Source: a virus
DNA: 29,296 bases
Virus record (IMG/VR): IMGVR_UViG_3300005529_000081
Location: 1 to 29,296 of that record
Reading direction: 5' to 3' (one strand)
Shown: positions 16,001 through 22,923 of the stretch, one piece after another
How positions within the stretch are numbered: the first letter of the stretch is position 1
How the letters are laid out: every line of letters begins with the position of its first letter
Program-made: the position numbers and the translations under genes
Notes under the pieces: generated by a model
Database searches by the model: none
What the model was told of the DNA's origin: nothing
The model's input: the letters and a program-made list of their open reading frames with translations, nothing else

Positions 16001-16462
16001 CACCGCGCCGAGCGCGTTCGTGACATCCTCGAGGTTCGCGCCGCCGACCTTCGCGCCTTCCGCCGCGACGCGGAGCGCGTCGAGCGCTTGGCTGCCACGG
16101 AGGCCCTGCGACGCGAGATGGAAGAGGCCCTTGGAGAGCTCCTCAGGGCCGGTAGCGACCGAGCCGGCCATCGCGACGACGCTCTTCGAGAGATCATCGA
16201 CGGCCTTCTGGCTGACACCGGCCTGCGTGTGGATCTGCTCCATCGACGTCTGGAAGTCCATCGCGGTCTTCGTCGCTGCAGCACCGAGGCCGACGATGGG
16301 CAGCGTCATGTCACGCGTCATCGCCTTCCCGAACCCCGAGATCTTCCCGCCGACGCTCGACATGCGCGACCCGAACGCATCCGTCGACGCGGACGCGCCA
16401 CCGAATGCACGCTGAAGGCTGCTTGCGTCCCCGACGATCTCAACGAGTAACCGTCTGGTCAT
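13019..16462 (-). CDS. Tail tape measure protein
   Basis: At 1147 residues the longest gene of the window. The N-terminus is TP901-type: SRMSSVGGKISGFGKAMTRD, then MDFQTSMEQIHTQAG, then the long Ala/Gly helical segment LAMGEM-like (about 165-280). A hydrophobic stretch (about 385-450, FILIGAGVLAVLGPIVGVIG and following) should insert in the host membrane. Coiled-coil Ala/Gln-rich regions (about 760-960) follow, then a Gly/Ala-rich tail. It sets tail length and is ejected before the DNA. GGAGG lies 7 nt before the ATG. No lytic transglycosylase or peptidase motif was found in it. Confidence 0.95.
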   Translation of the reverse strand: MTRRLLVEIVGDASSLQRAFGGASASTDAFGSRMSSVGGKISGFGKAMTRDMTLPIVGLGAAATKTAMDFQTSMEQIHTQAGVSQKAVDDLSKSVVAMAGSVATGPEELSKGLFHLASQGLRGSQALDALRVAAEGAKVGGANLEDVTNALGAVISGKLVAGAGGFTRAMGEMNAIVGAGDMHMQDLADAMGTGLPAKAATAGVSLRDVGAALAVFGDNNIRGAQAGTLLNSTMRLMEGPSHAAAKAMAAFGISSKQLGETLANQGLVPAISLLADKLKGLDDAQKTAALTPMFGGKQAGGVLILIDQLERLKSKVKAVDDGGNKFAEDWKAYTQTTAYHLAQTGAQMQAAGVTVGDVLLPIVSKLADVVGGLSAKFEHLSPSIRKFILIGAGVLAVLGPIVGVIGTVVTAVGGLSTALAFVAANPIVLVIAGVAALVAAIAAAVLWPDKFREVLEKMGLSAHAAGEVVADLQDVFRAVMAAGEALVGVVRSNWTQISAIISGAVDIVRTVVSDAVTVITALWRTFGSTLTSAAETYWNYIKETIKNALEVIHGVIDVISGLIHGDWSKVWKGIQEIVAGTLGQIWNELKTAVTLLGDVAHLIGTAIWKGIIQPLEKLAVETYHWIVKELTAAFHEVIAWVTGEAAHIGSAIKDGIIHGAEGLASGLGSSLKNGVMGAYHSVTGILHINSPSLLFADGVGKPIGEGIISGYLEGINPLSGKMSSSIRVALERAKGTIDQYRSQLASSWSTLVSDANLAFEGIQKAAGTLAGHLLTSLTSTHDEQDFRANLAKAQSDLTNALGAAGAGAMNPEQLQALADAQTRVQLAQDAVTAAVKKYGPESDQATKATLALQTAQDNLAKAQPALSDGIANAFAKMQAAQEGLTEAIQKYGAASKQAVAANKVLQTATANAQIAVAGETAGPQQQNDQAVVDAQHNLNDLLYQQMQAALQKQDALEQRQLAARIAERKKNMDAALAALKVHLEKIHATHQQTQDAIIKLLDSYGVSYAASGKALGDAFAEGLRKSIANAERAAQELADAVSKYLPHSPAEKGPLSKPIGWGSYLMGGLAGSAAAASAALAGGLSAPSAAFAGGAGRGGSTITIEVNVPSGFVGSPKELGDALATAVSRSALAGHPLWRQVVRQANT

Positions 16463-16537
16463 GCACGCGCCTCCCTTCAGATAGGTCGGTAGTCGCTCGG
16501 GACGAGTTGGGACGACTTCCGCTCGCCGCAGCGATGA

Positions 16538-16714
16538 TCAGTCGCTCGTGCTGCGGTCGATGAAGTCGAGGCAGTTGAGAAGCTGTCCGGGGTCGAGCTC
16601 GGCGAGGTCTGCCGGTCGGAGGTGGCACCAGTGTCCGAGGCCGGGAGACCAGTAGGTCTCGGGGCGGCCGCCTGGCTCGCCGATGAACGCCTCGAAGCGT
16701 TCCCAGAAGATCAG
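16538..16714 (-). CDS. Second tail-chaperone frame (gpT-like extension)
   Basis: A clear reading frame in the -1 phase relative to the preceding gene. Its protein-like part starts just before that gene's stop and runs 58 residues from a CTG overlapping the stop (CTGA): LIFWERFEAFIGEPGG, YWSPGLGHWCHLRP, DLAELDPGQLLNCLDFID. No ATG or GTG lies at the junction, so it is expressed by -1 frameshift or by coupled initiation at CTG. The -1 frame is open back past 16800, and it reads sensibly from about 16760. Position between the G-like gene and the tape measure is the standard place for gpGT. Confidence 0.6.
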   Translation of the reverse strand: MIFWERFEAFIGEPGGRPETYWSPGLGHWCHLRPADLAELDPGQLLNCLDFIDRSTSD

Positions 16715-17082
16715 GCGGTCTCGCTCAGCGAGGCGGGCTCGCCGGGCGATTTCGTAGGAGGGAGCTCTGCTTCCTCCGGGTCTTCTTCGGTGATCTGCTC
16801 GACGTCGAATGCGTCGGGTGAGAGATCCCAGACGATCTTCCGCACCTGGGGATTGTCGAAGCCGGCCCGCTGAAGAGCGACGAGCGCGAAGCCGACGAAC
16901 ACGTCTGTGTCGCCGTTCTTCGCGGCGTCGTCGACCTCAGCGGGCCGGATGCCGGTCTCCATCTTGATCAGGTGGAACTCGCGGTTCGTGAAGAAGAACG
17001 CGCCGCGCGGCTCGAGGTCGTACTCGCCGCCGATCGGCGGGTCCGCGGTGATCTTCACGACCAGCTTCGTCAGCTTCGCCAT
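16711..17082 (-). CDS. Tail assembly chaperone (gpG-like)
   Basis: 123 residues from an ATG with GGAGG 10 nt upstream; the longer reading upstream is shadow. It begins MAKLTKLVVKITADPPIGG and has FFFTNREFHLIKMETG, DVFVGFALVALQRAGF and a very acidic C-terminal part (ITEEDPEEAELPP). Length, acidity and position fit the first tail assembly chaperone, which escorts the tape measure during tail assembly. In the usual arrangement a fraction of ribosomes shifts to -1 and makes a longer product. Confidence 0.7.
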   Translation of the reverse strand: MAKLTKLVVKITADPPIGGEYDLEPRGAFFFTNREFHLIKMETGIRPAEVDDAAKNGDTDVFVGFALVALQRAGFDNPQVRKIVWDLSPDAFDVEQITEEDPEEAELPPTKSPGEPASLSETA

Positions 17083-17107
17083 CGTTGTGTTTCCTCCCCG
17101 TCCGGAG

Positions 17108-17482
17108 TTAGAAGCCGTTCTCATCTGAGAGACGGCCGAGCATCGCATCGAGCAGCCCGACGACTTCGGGCTCTTCCTGCTCGAGAGCGGGCTGCATCGC
17201 CCGATCCATGAGCAGTGGTGCAAGGTTCTTCCGCGGCGATCCGCGCCGCCGCCGTGACTTCGGAGCGACGTAGACGACGCCTGGTGTCACGCCGACACGC
17301 ATCCGTGACCAGGTCGGCCCGATGTTGCGGATCTCGGAGGTGGCGAGTGCCTCCGCGCGCGCGCGGACTGGTTCGGCGGCTGCCGCGAGCTCGGCCTTGA
17401 GCTCGGCCTTGAGCTCTGCTGAGAGCCGGCCGAACGCGGTGCTGAGCTCGCGGAGCCCCTGAACCCGGATCTCGCCCGGCAT
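17108..17482 (-). CDS. HK97 gp10-like tail completion protein
   Basis: A 124-residue product: a helical start (GLRELSTAFGRLSAELKAELKAEL) with two tandem 12-bp repeats at 17387-17410, then VRARAEALATSEIRNIGPTWSRMRVGV and a beta part with basic SRRRRGSPRKN, typical of gp10-like head-tail joining proteins. They usually precede the tail tube gene in transcription order; here it follows it. The start lies 5 nt after the previous stop. Confidence 0.6.
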   Translation of the reverse strand: MPGEIRVQGLRELSTAFGRLSAELKAELKAELAAAAEPVRARAEALATSEIRNIGPTWSRMRVGVTPGVVYVAPKSRRRRGSPRKNLAPLLMDRAMQPALEQEEPEVVGLLDAMLGRLSDENGF

Positions 17483-17487
17483 CGCTC

Positions 17488-17910
17488 TTACGAGGTGAGC
17501 CGCTGGATCGCCGAGGTCTGGCCGTCGACGACGATCTTGATCTTCGAGTTCATCACCTTCGCGACCTGCCCGGAGATCGGGTCGTAGTCGATCAGGTAGC
17601 AGGCGTTCCCGACGTACGCCGGGTTCGTCACCGAGCGTGCGGCGATCGTGGGGCGCACCTCCACTACGAACGAGGTGCCGTTCGCGTAGAGCGGCTGCAG
17701 AGTCGCGTCGACCTTGCCTGCGGCGAAGTCCTGCCGGAGCTCGATCTCGAACGACTCGTCCTTCAGCCCGGGGACGCGGCTCTTGCCGGCTGCCCCCATG
17801 GCGGTCGTCTCTTCGTCTGCGGCCTGGCCGTTGACGACGACGCTGTAGCAGTGGTCGGTCAGATCGACGCTGTTGATGATGACCTGAGCGTTGACCAGGA
17901 GCTTGCCCAT
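17488..17910 (-). CDS. Major tail (tube) protein
   Basis: A 140-residue product preceded by AGGAG. It has the small tail-tube layout: NAQVIINSVDLTDHCYSVVV at the start, then DESFEIELRQDFAAGKVDATLQPL, GTSFVVEVRPT, and PAYVGNACYLIDYDPISGQVAK near the end, all strand-forming. This matches the single-domain tube proteins of actinophages with HK97-type heads. It should stack as hexamer rings to build the non-contractile tube. Position upstream of the chaperone and tape measure genes agrees. Confidence 0.82.
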   Translation of the reverse strand: MGKLLVNAQVIINSVDLTDHCYSVVVNGQAADEETTAMGAAGKSRVPGLKDESFEIELRQDFAAGKVDATLQPLYANGTSFVVEVRPTIAARSVTNPAYVGNACYLIDYDPISGQVAKVMNSKIKIVVDGQTSAIQRLTS

Positions 17911-17913
17911 GAC

Positions 17914-18240
17914 CTAGCTCTCCTTCTTGTCGGGGGATGCGGCCGCCGGCTCGGGGTCCTTCGCCTTGGCCTTCGGTTTCGGGGTGTCGACGCGCTCGAT
18001 GTGGCCGCCCTCGAGGAGCGCCTGCTCCTGCCCGACGGTGAACGAGTGCGTGAACGTCTTGCCGGGCTCAGCGTCGGCGACGGTGCTCGTGCCGACGTTC
18101 CGGTATTGGCGCGGCACGATCTCGAGCCGTCCAGCGGCGAGAAGGTCGGCTTCCTCCGTCGCGGTGAAGTCGTGCTCGAGGGTCTCGCCCGGTTCGGTGT
18201 CGAGCACAGGCTTCGGCGCGGTGACCTTGTAGATGCCCAT
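17914..18240 (-). CDS. Small phage protein with tandem duplicated motif
   Basis: 108 residues. Two copies of a segment of about 38 residues are aligned by eye: YKVTAPKPVLDTEPGETLEH with DFTATEEADLLAAGRLE, and YRNVGTSTVADAEPGKTFTH with SFTVGQEQALLEGGHIE. Identical or similar positions include D-EPG-T, H-FT and the LL-G-(L/I)E ending. A Lys/Pro/Ala tail (KPKAKAKDPEP) is probably disordered. AGGAG precedes the ATG. It resembles a beta-rich virion accessory protein. Its exact role is unknown. Confidence 0.65.
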   Translation of the reverse strand: MGIYKVTAPKPVLDTEPGETLEHDFTATEEADLLAAGRLEIVPRQYRNVGTSTVADAEPGKTFTHSFTVGQEQALLEGGHIERVDTPKPKAKAKDPEPAAASPDKKES

Positions 18241-18257
18241 GAGTGTTCGCTCCTCCC

Positions 18258-18605
18258 TTACGGCTCGGGGACCTGGATGACGGCGATGGTCAGCGACGGG
18301 ACGCCGCTGTAGGTGACGTCGGCCAGGCCGGATCCGTCGGTCGCCGCGAACATGTCGTACGGGAACGGGCCGAGGCGGGCCTCGCCGCCGGCCGGGACGG
18401 ACACGACGACGTTCGCGATCGTCATGTTCGCCAGCGGAACCTTCGTCGCGGCGACCGTGACGGTGAGGGCGCCGCCGGAGCCGTTCTTCACGTGCAGGTG
18501 CGTGTTGTTGTCCGGCGTGAACCTGTCGCCGCCGGCGGCGCAGGCGCCGAACGTCGGGTTGACCAGTCCGGCGCGCGTGACCTTCTGCGTCGTGAGCGTT
18601 GCCAT
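18258..18605 (-). CDS. Conserved phage structural protein, decoration-like
   Basis: A 115-residue product beginning MATLTTQKVTRAGLVNPTFG, with FLHVKNG-type strands (THLHVKNGSGGALTVTV), SVPAGGEARLGPFPYDMF and a final VTYSGVPSLTIAVIQ. I recognise this pattern from many dsDNA phages in head or head-tail gene clusters, where it is a small beta-sandwich. GGAG lies 10 nt before the ATG. It may decorate the head or the tail tube. Confidence 0.7.
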   Translation of the reverse strand: MATLTTQKVTRAGLVNPTFGACAAGGDRFTPDNNTHLHVKNGSGGALTVTVAATKVPLANMTIANVVVSVPAGGEARLGPFPYDMFAATDGSGLADVTYSGVPSLTIAVIQVPEP

Positions 18606-18623
18606 GCGATCTTCTCCTTCGAG

Positions 18624-19037
18624 TTAGCGGGGCGCGTAGACGACGACGGTGAACTCGCACCCGAGCGCAGCCGGGCCGCTCTCACGGCCGTACGTCTGCG
18701 GCTTGGATGCCTTCGTGACGCGGCACGTGTCGCAGACGCCGCCGAGCGTCACGTCTGCCTCGACCGCCTTTTTCACGCCGGCGTTCGGGTCGCGGAACGC
18801 GTCGAGTCTCGCCTGCGCACCCTGGTCGGTCGTGTTACCGACGAGGACGACGATGACGAACTCGAGCTCGTCCATGCCGCCGCCCATCGCCTCGTCGTAA
18901 TCGATCTCGCCCTCGGTCACGTATGTGCCGGGCGCGGTCGGATTGTTGAGGAGGTACGGCGACGACTGGACGCTCGGAACCTTCCCCTTGATGGCGGCCG
19001 CGAGCGCCGCGCGGATCGCAGTCGACTGGTCGCTCAC
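18624..19037 (-). CDS. Tail terminator-like protein
   Basis: 137 residues from GTG. The pattern is a helical start (STAIRAALAAAIKG), then VTEGEIDYDEAMGGGMDELEFVIVVLVGN, DQGAQARLDAFRDP, an SAVKAAVEAD-like helix, and a beta end (CEFTVVVYAPR). This alpha/beta layout with a DEF-V-VLV strand is typical of tail terminator or completion proteins, which cap the tube before head joining. It lies between the connector and the tail tube. Confidence 0.55.
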   Translation of the reverse strand: MSDQSTAIRAALAAAIKGKVPSVQSSPYLLNNPTAPGTYVTEGEIDYDEAMGGGMDELEFVIVVLVGNTTDQGAQARLDAFRDPNAGVKKAVEADVTLGGVCDTCRVTKASKPQTYGRESGPAALGCEFTVVVYAPR

Positions 19038-19050
19038 GCCGGCATCCGGG

Positions 19051-20010
19051 TCACACGATCACCGTCTTCGTGAACGGATCGATGAGCATCGCGACGTCGG
19101 GGTCGAAGCGCGCGAGCCGCACTGCTTCGCCGTCGAAGCCGCCGAGCACCGCGAACGGTGCCTCTCGTGCCCGGCGCATCAGCCTGCTCGCGAGGATGCC
19201 AGCGGCCTCTTGGATCTGCGGCGGTGTTGCCGCCCATCCCCATTTGCCGGTGACGGTGATACGGCCGTCGAATCCGGCCCAGCCCGGCGAGACGTCGGCG
19301 AGCGTGTAGATGAACGGCCGGGCGATCGTCCGGATCGACGTCCACGGGCGGCCGTCCGGTGCGGCGTTGATCGGCTCGAGGTAGAAGTCCTGGTCGAGCG
19401 CCCATGTGTCGCCGAGGAACGTCAGCGACGTAAACGTGCATAGGTCGTCGATGACGCAGTAGCCGGAGTTCAGCGGCAGGAATTTCCTGACCTGCGCGGC
19501 GTCGGCGTCCGGGTAGAAGCGCCGCCCAGTGATCTCGTCGATCGCGCGTGAAGCGGCGGAGATCGCGAGCTCTAGATCTTCGTCGGCGAACGAGAGCCCT
19601 GAGAGGTCGAGGGATGCCTTTAGCTGCTCGAGCGTCAGGTAGTCGGCGCCGAGCGTCGCTGTGGCCGGCGCGCTGATTTCGATGAGGAGGTAGCCGCCGT
19701 TCGGGTAGGACTGCACCGCGCCGCCGGCGAACGTCACCGTCCAGCGGCCGAGGTACAAGCCCGCGACGGCGGTGTCTGCGGACTGCCAGACGTAGTGCAC
19801 CTTCCCCTTGGATCCGTCGCTGCCGTTGCCGTTCTGATCGTTCTGCGCGCCCGCTGCGTTGACGACCGCTGCGCCGCCACCGATCGGGGCGACCGTCAGC
19901 GTCACCGTGGCGCCGCTGATGTCGACGGCTGCCCCGGTGGAGTCCTGCAGGGTGTCCGAGAGGGATTCGCCGTGGTCGTTTTGACCGATGAAGTAGTCGG
20001 CTCCGGCCAT
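19051..20010 (-). CDS. Head-tail connector with extra N-terminal beta domain
   Basis: A 319-residue product. Residues about 1-115 are a BppU-like beta domain (QNDHGESLSDTLQDSTGAAV, ISGATVTLTVAPIGGG, DTAVAGLYLGRWTVTFAGG) as found in phage baseplate and fibre proteins. Residues about 123-319 look like a gp6-type head-tail connector (YLTLEQLKASLDLSGL, DEDLELAISAASRAIDEITGRRF, ending in RLARFDPDVAMLIDPF). The two parts are normally separate proteins. GAGGAG stands about 10 nt before the ATG. The connector part should sit between the portal and the stopper. Confidence 0.75.
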   Translation of the reverse strand: MAGADYFIGQNDHGESLSDTLQDSTGAAVDISGATVTLTVAPIGGGAAVVNAAGAQNDQNGNGSDGSKGKVHYVWQSADTAVAGLYLGRWTVTFAGGAVQSYPNGGYLLIEISAPATATLGADYLTLEQLKASLDLSGLSFADEDLELAISAASRAIDEITGRRFYPDADAAQVRKFLPLNSGYCVIDDLCTFTSLTFLGDTWALDQDFYLEPINAAPDGRPWTSIRTIARPFIYTLADVSPGWAGFDGRITVTGKWGWAATPPQIQEAAGILASRLMRRAREAPFAVLGGFDGEAVRLARFDPDVAMLIDPFTKTVIV

Positions 20011-20017
20011 TGCGCGA

Positions 20018-20680
20018 TTACTCCTCGAGGTTGGTGATCGTGAGCCCGCTGACGGGCGAGGTCTTCGTCTGGCTCGGAACCGTGGTCGTCCCGGTGAGGC
20101 TGGTGACCGTGGCTGCGCGCGTGCGCGTCGTCACAGGTGGTGCTGCGCCGCTAGCAGCGACGAAGACGCGGCTACGGAGCAGCTGCGCAGAGCGGTGGCG
20201 CGTAAACCCGCGGCGCCGATGACGCCGCACGACCGGCTGCAGCCGACGAACGACGATCGTCTGCTGCGGAGCTCGTAGGAGACGCGGGCGACGGGGCCGA
20301 TGCGCACATACCGCCCTAGATCGCGGCGACCGCTCGATGAGAGGCGCGCGCGGCCGAAGAACGGCCGCAAGAGCAGATACGCGAGGCTTGACGATCCTCG
20401 CTCCTACTCGCCGTGCGCGGCCGAGCCGGGCGAGCCGTCCTGCCGCGGCATCGGTCTCGACCATCACGCGCTTGCGCACGAGCGGCGTCGGGGTCGGAGT
20501 CGCGATCGTCGGACGAACGATCTTGCCGCCGCCGCGTCTTGCCCGGCCTAGGTGGTCGAGCAGCACCTGAGCGCGGCTCATCCCGACGACGACCCGCTTC
20601 CTCACCAGCACTGGCGGCGAAGCAAACGGGGCTCGTATGATCCTCGCGCCCTCGCGGCGGCCGCGTCCGAGCCTAGCCAC
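20018..20680 (-). CDS. Arg-rich repeat protein, probably structural
   Basis: A 220-residue very basic product built from at least two full and one partial copies of a motif: LARLGRGRREGARIIRAP with VLVRKRVVV, LLDHLGRARRGGGKIVRP with LVRKRVMVE, and LARLGRARRVGARIVKPR. Further degenerate Arg-rich segments follow, then a Thr/Ser-rich C-terminal part (TVTSLTGTTTVPSQTKTS). It could bind DNA or acidic virion surfaces; no family was recognised with confidence. The frame fits neatly between genes on the same strand, so I consider it real despite its odd composition. Confidence 0.6.
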   Translation of the reverse strand: MARLGRGRREGARIIRAPFASPPVLVRKRVVVGMSRAQVLLDHLGRARRGGGKIVRPTIATPTPTPLVRKRVMVETDAAAGRLARLGRARRVGARIVKPRVSALAAVLRPRAPLIERSPRSRAVCAHRPRRPRLLRAPQQTIVVRRLQPVVRRHRRRGFTRHRSAQLLRSRVFVAASGAAPPVTTRTRAATVTSLTGTTTVPSQTKTSPVSGLTITNLEE

Positions 20681-20683
20681 CGG

Positions 20684-21376
20684 TCACCATCCCGACGCCC
20701 TGCGCTGTGCCTCGCGGCTCACTATCGGCTGTGTGCCACGGGCGCCGCTCGCCGCCGCCGACCAGACGACGATTACTTCCGACCATGTGGAAGAGGCGTG
20801 GTTGAATCCTGCTGTAGTCGCACCGTCTGCGACGAGCTGGTTGTACTCGACCGCTCCCGAGCTGCCCGTGGTCCCGTCGCTGGTCGTTCCTTCGATCGTG
20901 TAGCCCGCGCCGACCGTCGGGACTGTGGAGCTTGCGATCATCGTCGCCGCGACCGCGATGTCCCCCGTGAGCGGGTTTGCGTCGGATATAACGCTCGGGT
21001 TGGCCGAAACACCGTTCGCTGTCTGCGGCACGCCGCGAACGGCTCCGGCACCGGCGAGCGAGAAGCACTTGCCGTACCGGACGTTGGTCGAAACGTTCGT
21101 GTAGGTGATCGTCATCGTGGCGCCGGTGGCTATGAACGCCCCGGCGTCGGCTGACCACACCTCGATCTGCTGACCGGGCGCGAACCTCTTGTCGAGAGCG
21201 AGACTGAGACTTCCGACGGTCACCCCGGTGACCGCCCCCATCCCCGCTTTCGCGAATGAGACGACGACGACTTTCTCGCCCGCTTGGATGTCGCGGGAGG
21301 TCGTCCCTGCGACGGTGTTGCCCGACGCTACGGTTACGCCGAAATTACCGTTTGCGGCCTGGAAGGTTGCCGCCAT
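20684..21376 (-). CDS. Beta-rich phage protein
   Basis: A 230-residue product preceded by a strong GGAGG at 5 nt. It is rich in Gly, Ala, Thr and Val with alternating strands (NTVAGTTSRDIQAGEKVVVV, ITYTNVSTNVRYGKCFSLAG) and a late GYTIEGTTSDGTTGSSGAVEYN. It looks like a beta-sandwich virion surface or fibre-type protein. There is no signal peptide. It lies between the secreted beta-helix gene and the Arg-rich gene in a block of unusual cargo within the head module. Confidence 0.65.
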   Translation of the reverse strand: MAATFQAANGNFGVTVASGNTVAGTTSRDIQAGEKVVVVSFAKAGMGAVTGVTVGSLSLALDKRFAPGQQIEVWSADAGAFIATGATMTITYTNVSTNVRYGKCFSLAGAGAVRGVPQTANGVSANPSVISDANPLTGDIAVAATMIASSTVPTVGAGYTIEGTTSDGTTGSSGAVEYNQLVADGATTAGFNHASSTWSEVIVVWSAAASGARGTQPIVSREAQRRASGW

Positions 21377-21390
21377 AGCGCCCTCCTAGG

Positions 21391-22923
21391 TCAGCCGGGA
21401 ATGGCGCTGTTCGGCGTGGAGACGCCGGTGAGCGTGCAAGCCCCGCGATCCTGCTGGAATTGAGGGCCGCCGAAGCGCCCGTTGGACGTCAGGAATGTGT
21501 TGCCGGTAATCCGGTAGCCCGCGATCGTCCCGCCGCCGTAGGAGCAGATGATCACGACGCTGCCGATCTGGCCGATCTTGTAGCCCATCGCCGCCGCCCC
21601 CTCCGCCGGCCACTGGAAGAGGTTGCCCTCGATGTCGAGACCGACGACGAGGTCGGCGGCGCTCGTCGTCTGGACGCTGATGTTCTGCTCGTTGCAGTTG
21701 AGGAACGTGTTGGAGAGGATCGCGACGGGGCCGGTGGAGATGTCGTCGTGGATGCACTCCATATGTCCGGTCGCGGTGGGCAGCTCGACGAGATCGTGGA
21801 TCGTCGAGTCCGCGAGCATGTTGTCGGCCGACTGCGAGAACGTCGTCATGCCTTTGCAGTCGTTCCACTGGTTTACGGTTCCGGCCGCTCCGGTGGTGAG
21901 CGCGTTGCCGATGGTGTCGTGGATGAGGGAGACGTTGTGGGCGCCGATGAGGTCGAACGTCCCGTGACCGGATATGCCGTCGAAGTGGCCGTCGACGGTG
22001 AGGTTCTGAGCGATGTCGTCGTGGCCGTACCCGGCCGAGCATGTATCGGACTTGCCAGTCTTGCCGCCCGATCTGCCCACGAACGCGAGCCCGCCGCCGT
22101 CCACGAGCACGCCGAGACCGTCGAGTCGCAGATACGTCGCGTTCGACCAGAAGCCTGCGACCTGCCAGCCGCCGGCGGCTGAGAGATCCGGCTCGATCGT
22201 CACGCACCCGGTCGTCGTACCGGACGGCGGCGTCGCAAGATTCGCCTGGAACTGGTCGCACGTCCCGGCGCCGCATGCCTTGTCGGTGCCGCGGTCTACC
22301 TCCTGCGCGCCGTATGTCCACGGCTCGACGAGGATCGTGTCGCCGCACTTCGCTTGCGCGTAGGCGTGCTGGAAGCTGTCGCAGGCGCTACCGGCAGCCT
22401 GGCCGAAAGGGACGAGAGCGGCCGACCTCCCGCAGCTCGTGGATCCGTTCGGAGCGACGAACAGGTTCGCCTTCACCAGCGAGCCGCCAGGCACCGTCAC
22501 CGTCTGGGTGACCGTAGTCGTGACGGGCTGGGTGACCGTCTGCGTCGTCGTGACGGTCTGCGCCGGAAGCGTCGTCGTCACCGGCTGCGTCACCGTCTCA
22601 ACGGTGGTCGTCGTCACCGGCTGGGTGACGGTCGTGCCGGGCAGCGTCGTCGTTTCGGTGGTCGTCTCGGTCCGGGTGAGCAGCTGCGTCTCGACGGTGG
22701 TTGCCGTCTGGGTCGGCACCGTGTAGGTGACGGTGCGGCAGTCGACGTTCCTGAGGCCGGGGATGGTCGCGACGGGCTTGCCGTTCGCGGCGATCGTCTG
22801 CGCCTGCACGCGCGCGCCGACGCACACGCTGACGGTGCCGGTGGTGCCGACCGCGCCGGCGAGCGCGAACCCGCCGAACGCGAGCGCGGCGAGCGCGACG
22901 AGCATGAACAATGGCCGTCTCAT
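21391..22923 (-). CDS. Secreted beta-helix protein with Thr-rich stalk
   Basis: 510 residues from the ATG that overlaps the previous stop (TGATG). Residues 1-26 are a signal peptide (MRRPLFMLVALAALAFGGFA, cleavage likely near ALAGA-VG). A short Cys domain (34-62) follows, then a Thr/Val/Pro/Gln stalk (63-146) with three VTQPVTTT copies. From about 153 a right-handed parallel beta-helix runs to the end: LFVAPNGSTSC, a GDTILVEPWTYG start motif, then repeated LTVDGHFDGISG and NVSLIHDTIGNAL turns. Such folds act as polysaccharide-binding or -cleaving spikes. A Sec signal is unusual for a virion protein, so lysogenic or late cell-surface cargo is an alternative to a tail spike. Confidence 0.85.
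   Translation of the reverse strand: MRRPLFMLVALAALAFGGFALAGAVGTTGTVSVCVGARVQAQTIAANGKPVATIPGLRNVDCRTVTYTVPTQTATTVETQLLTRTETTTETTTLPGTTVTQPVTTTTVETVTQPVTTTLPAQTVTTTQTVTQPVTTTVTQTVTVPGGSLVKANLFVAPNGSTSCGRSAALVPFGQAAGSACDSFQHAYAQAKCGDTILVEPWTYGAQEVDRGTDKACGAGTCDQFQANLATPPSGTTTGCVTIEPDLSAAGGWQVAGFWSNATYLRLDGLGVLVDGGGLAFVGRSGGKTGKSDTCSAGYGHDDIAQNLTVDGHFDGISGHGTFDLIGAHNVSLIHDTIGNALTTGAAGTVNQWNDCKGMTTFSQSADNMLADSTIHDLVELPTATGHMECIHDDISTGPVAILSNTFLNCNEQNISVQTTSAADLVVGLDIEGNLFQWPAEGAAAMGYKIGQIGSVVIICSYGGGTIAGYRITGNTFLTSNGRFGGPQFQQDRGACTLTGVSTPNSAIPG
22496..22735 (-). repeat. Degenerate repeats coding for the Thr/Val stalk
   Basis: Minus-strand units of the type GTCACCCAGCCGGTGACG recur with small changes and encode VTQPVT-type segments. 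They give a low-complexity stalk of about 84 residues between the N-terminal Cys domain and the beta-helix. Confidence 0.75.

Noticed and set aside
16463-16537. Additional gene between the chaperone extension and the tape measure gene
   Set aside because: 75 nt with no start and no sensible frame; it holds only the GGAGG of the tape measure gene.
21386-22348. 320-codon minus-strand frame inside the beta-helix gene
   Set aside because: Arg/His-rich out-of-frame reading of a clear secreted protein gene.
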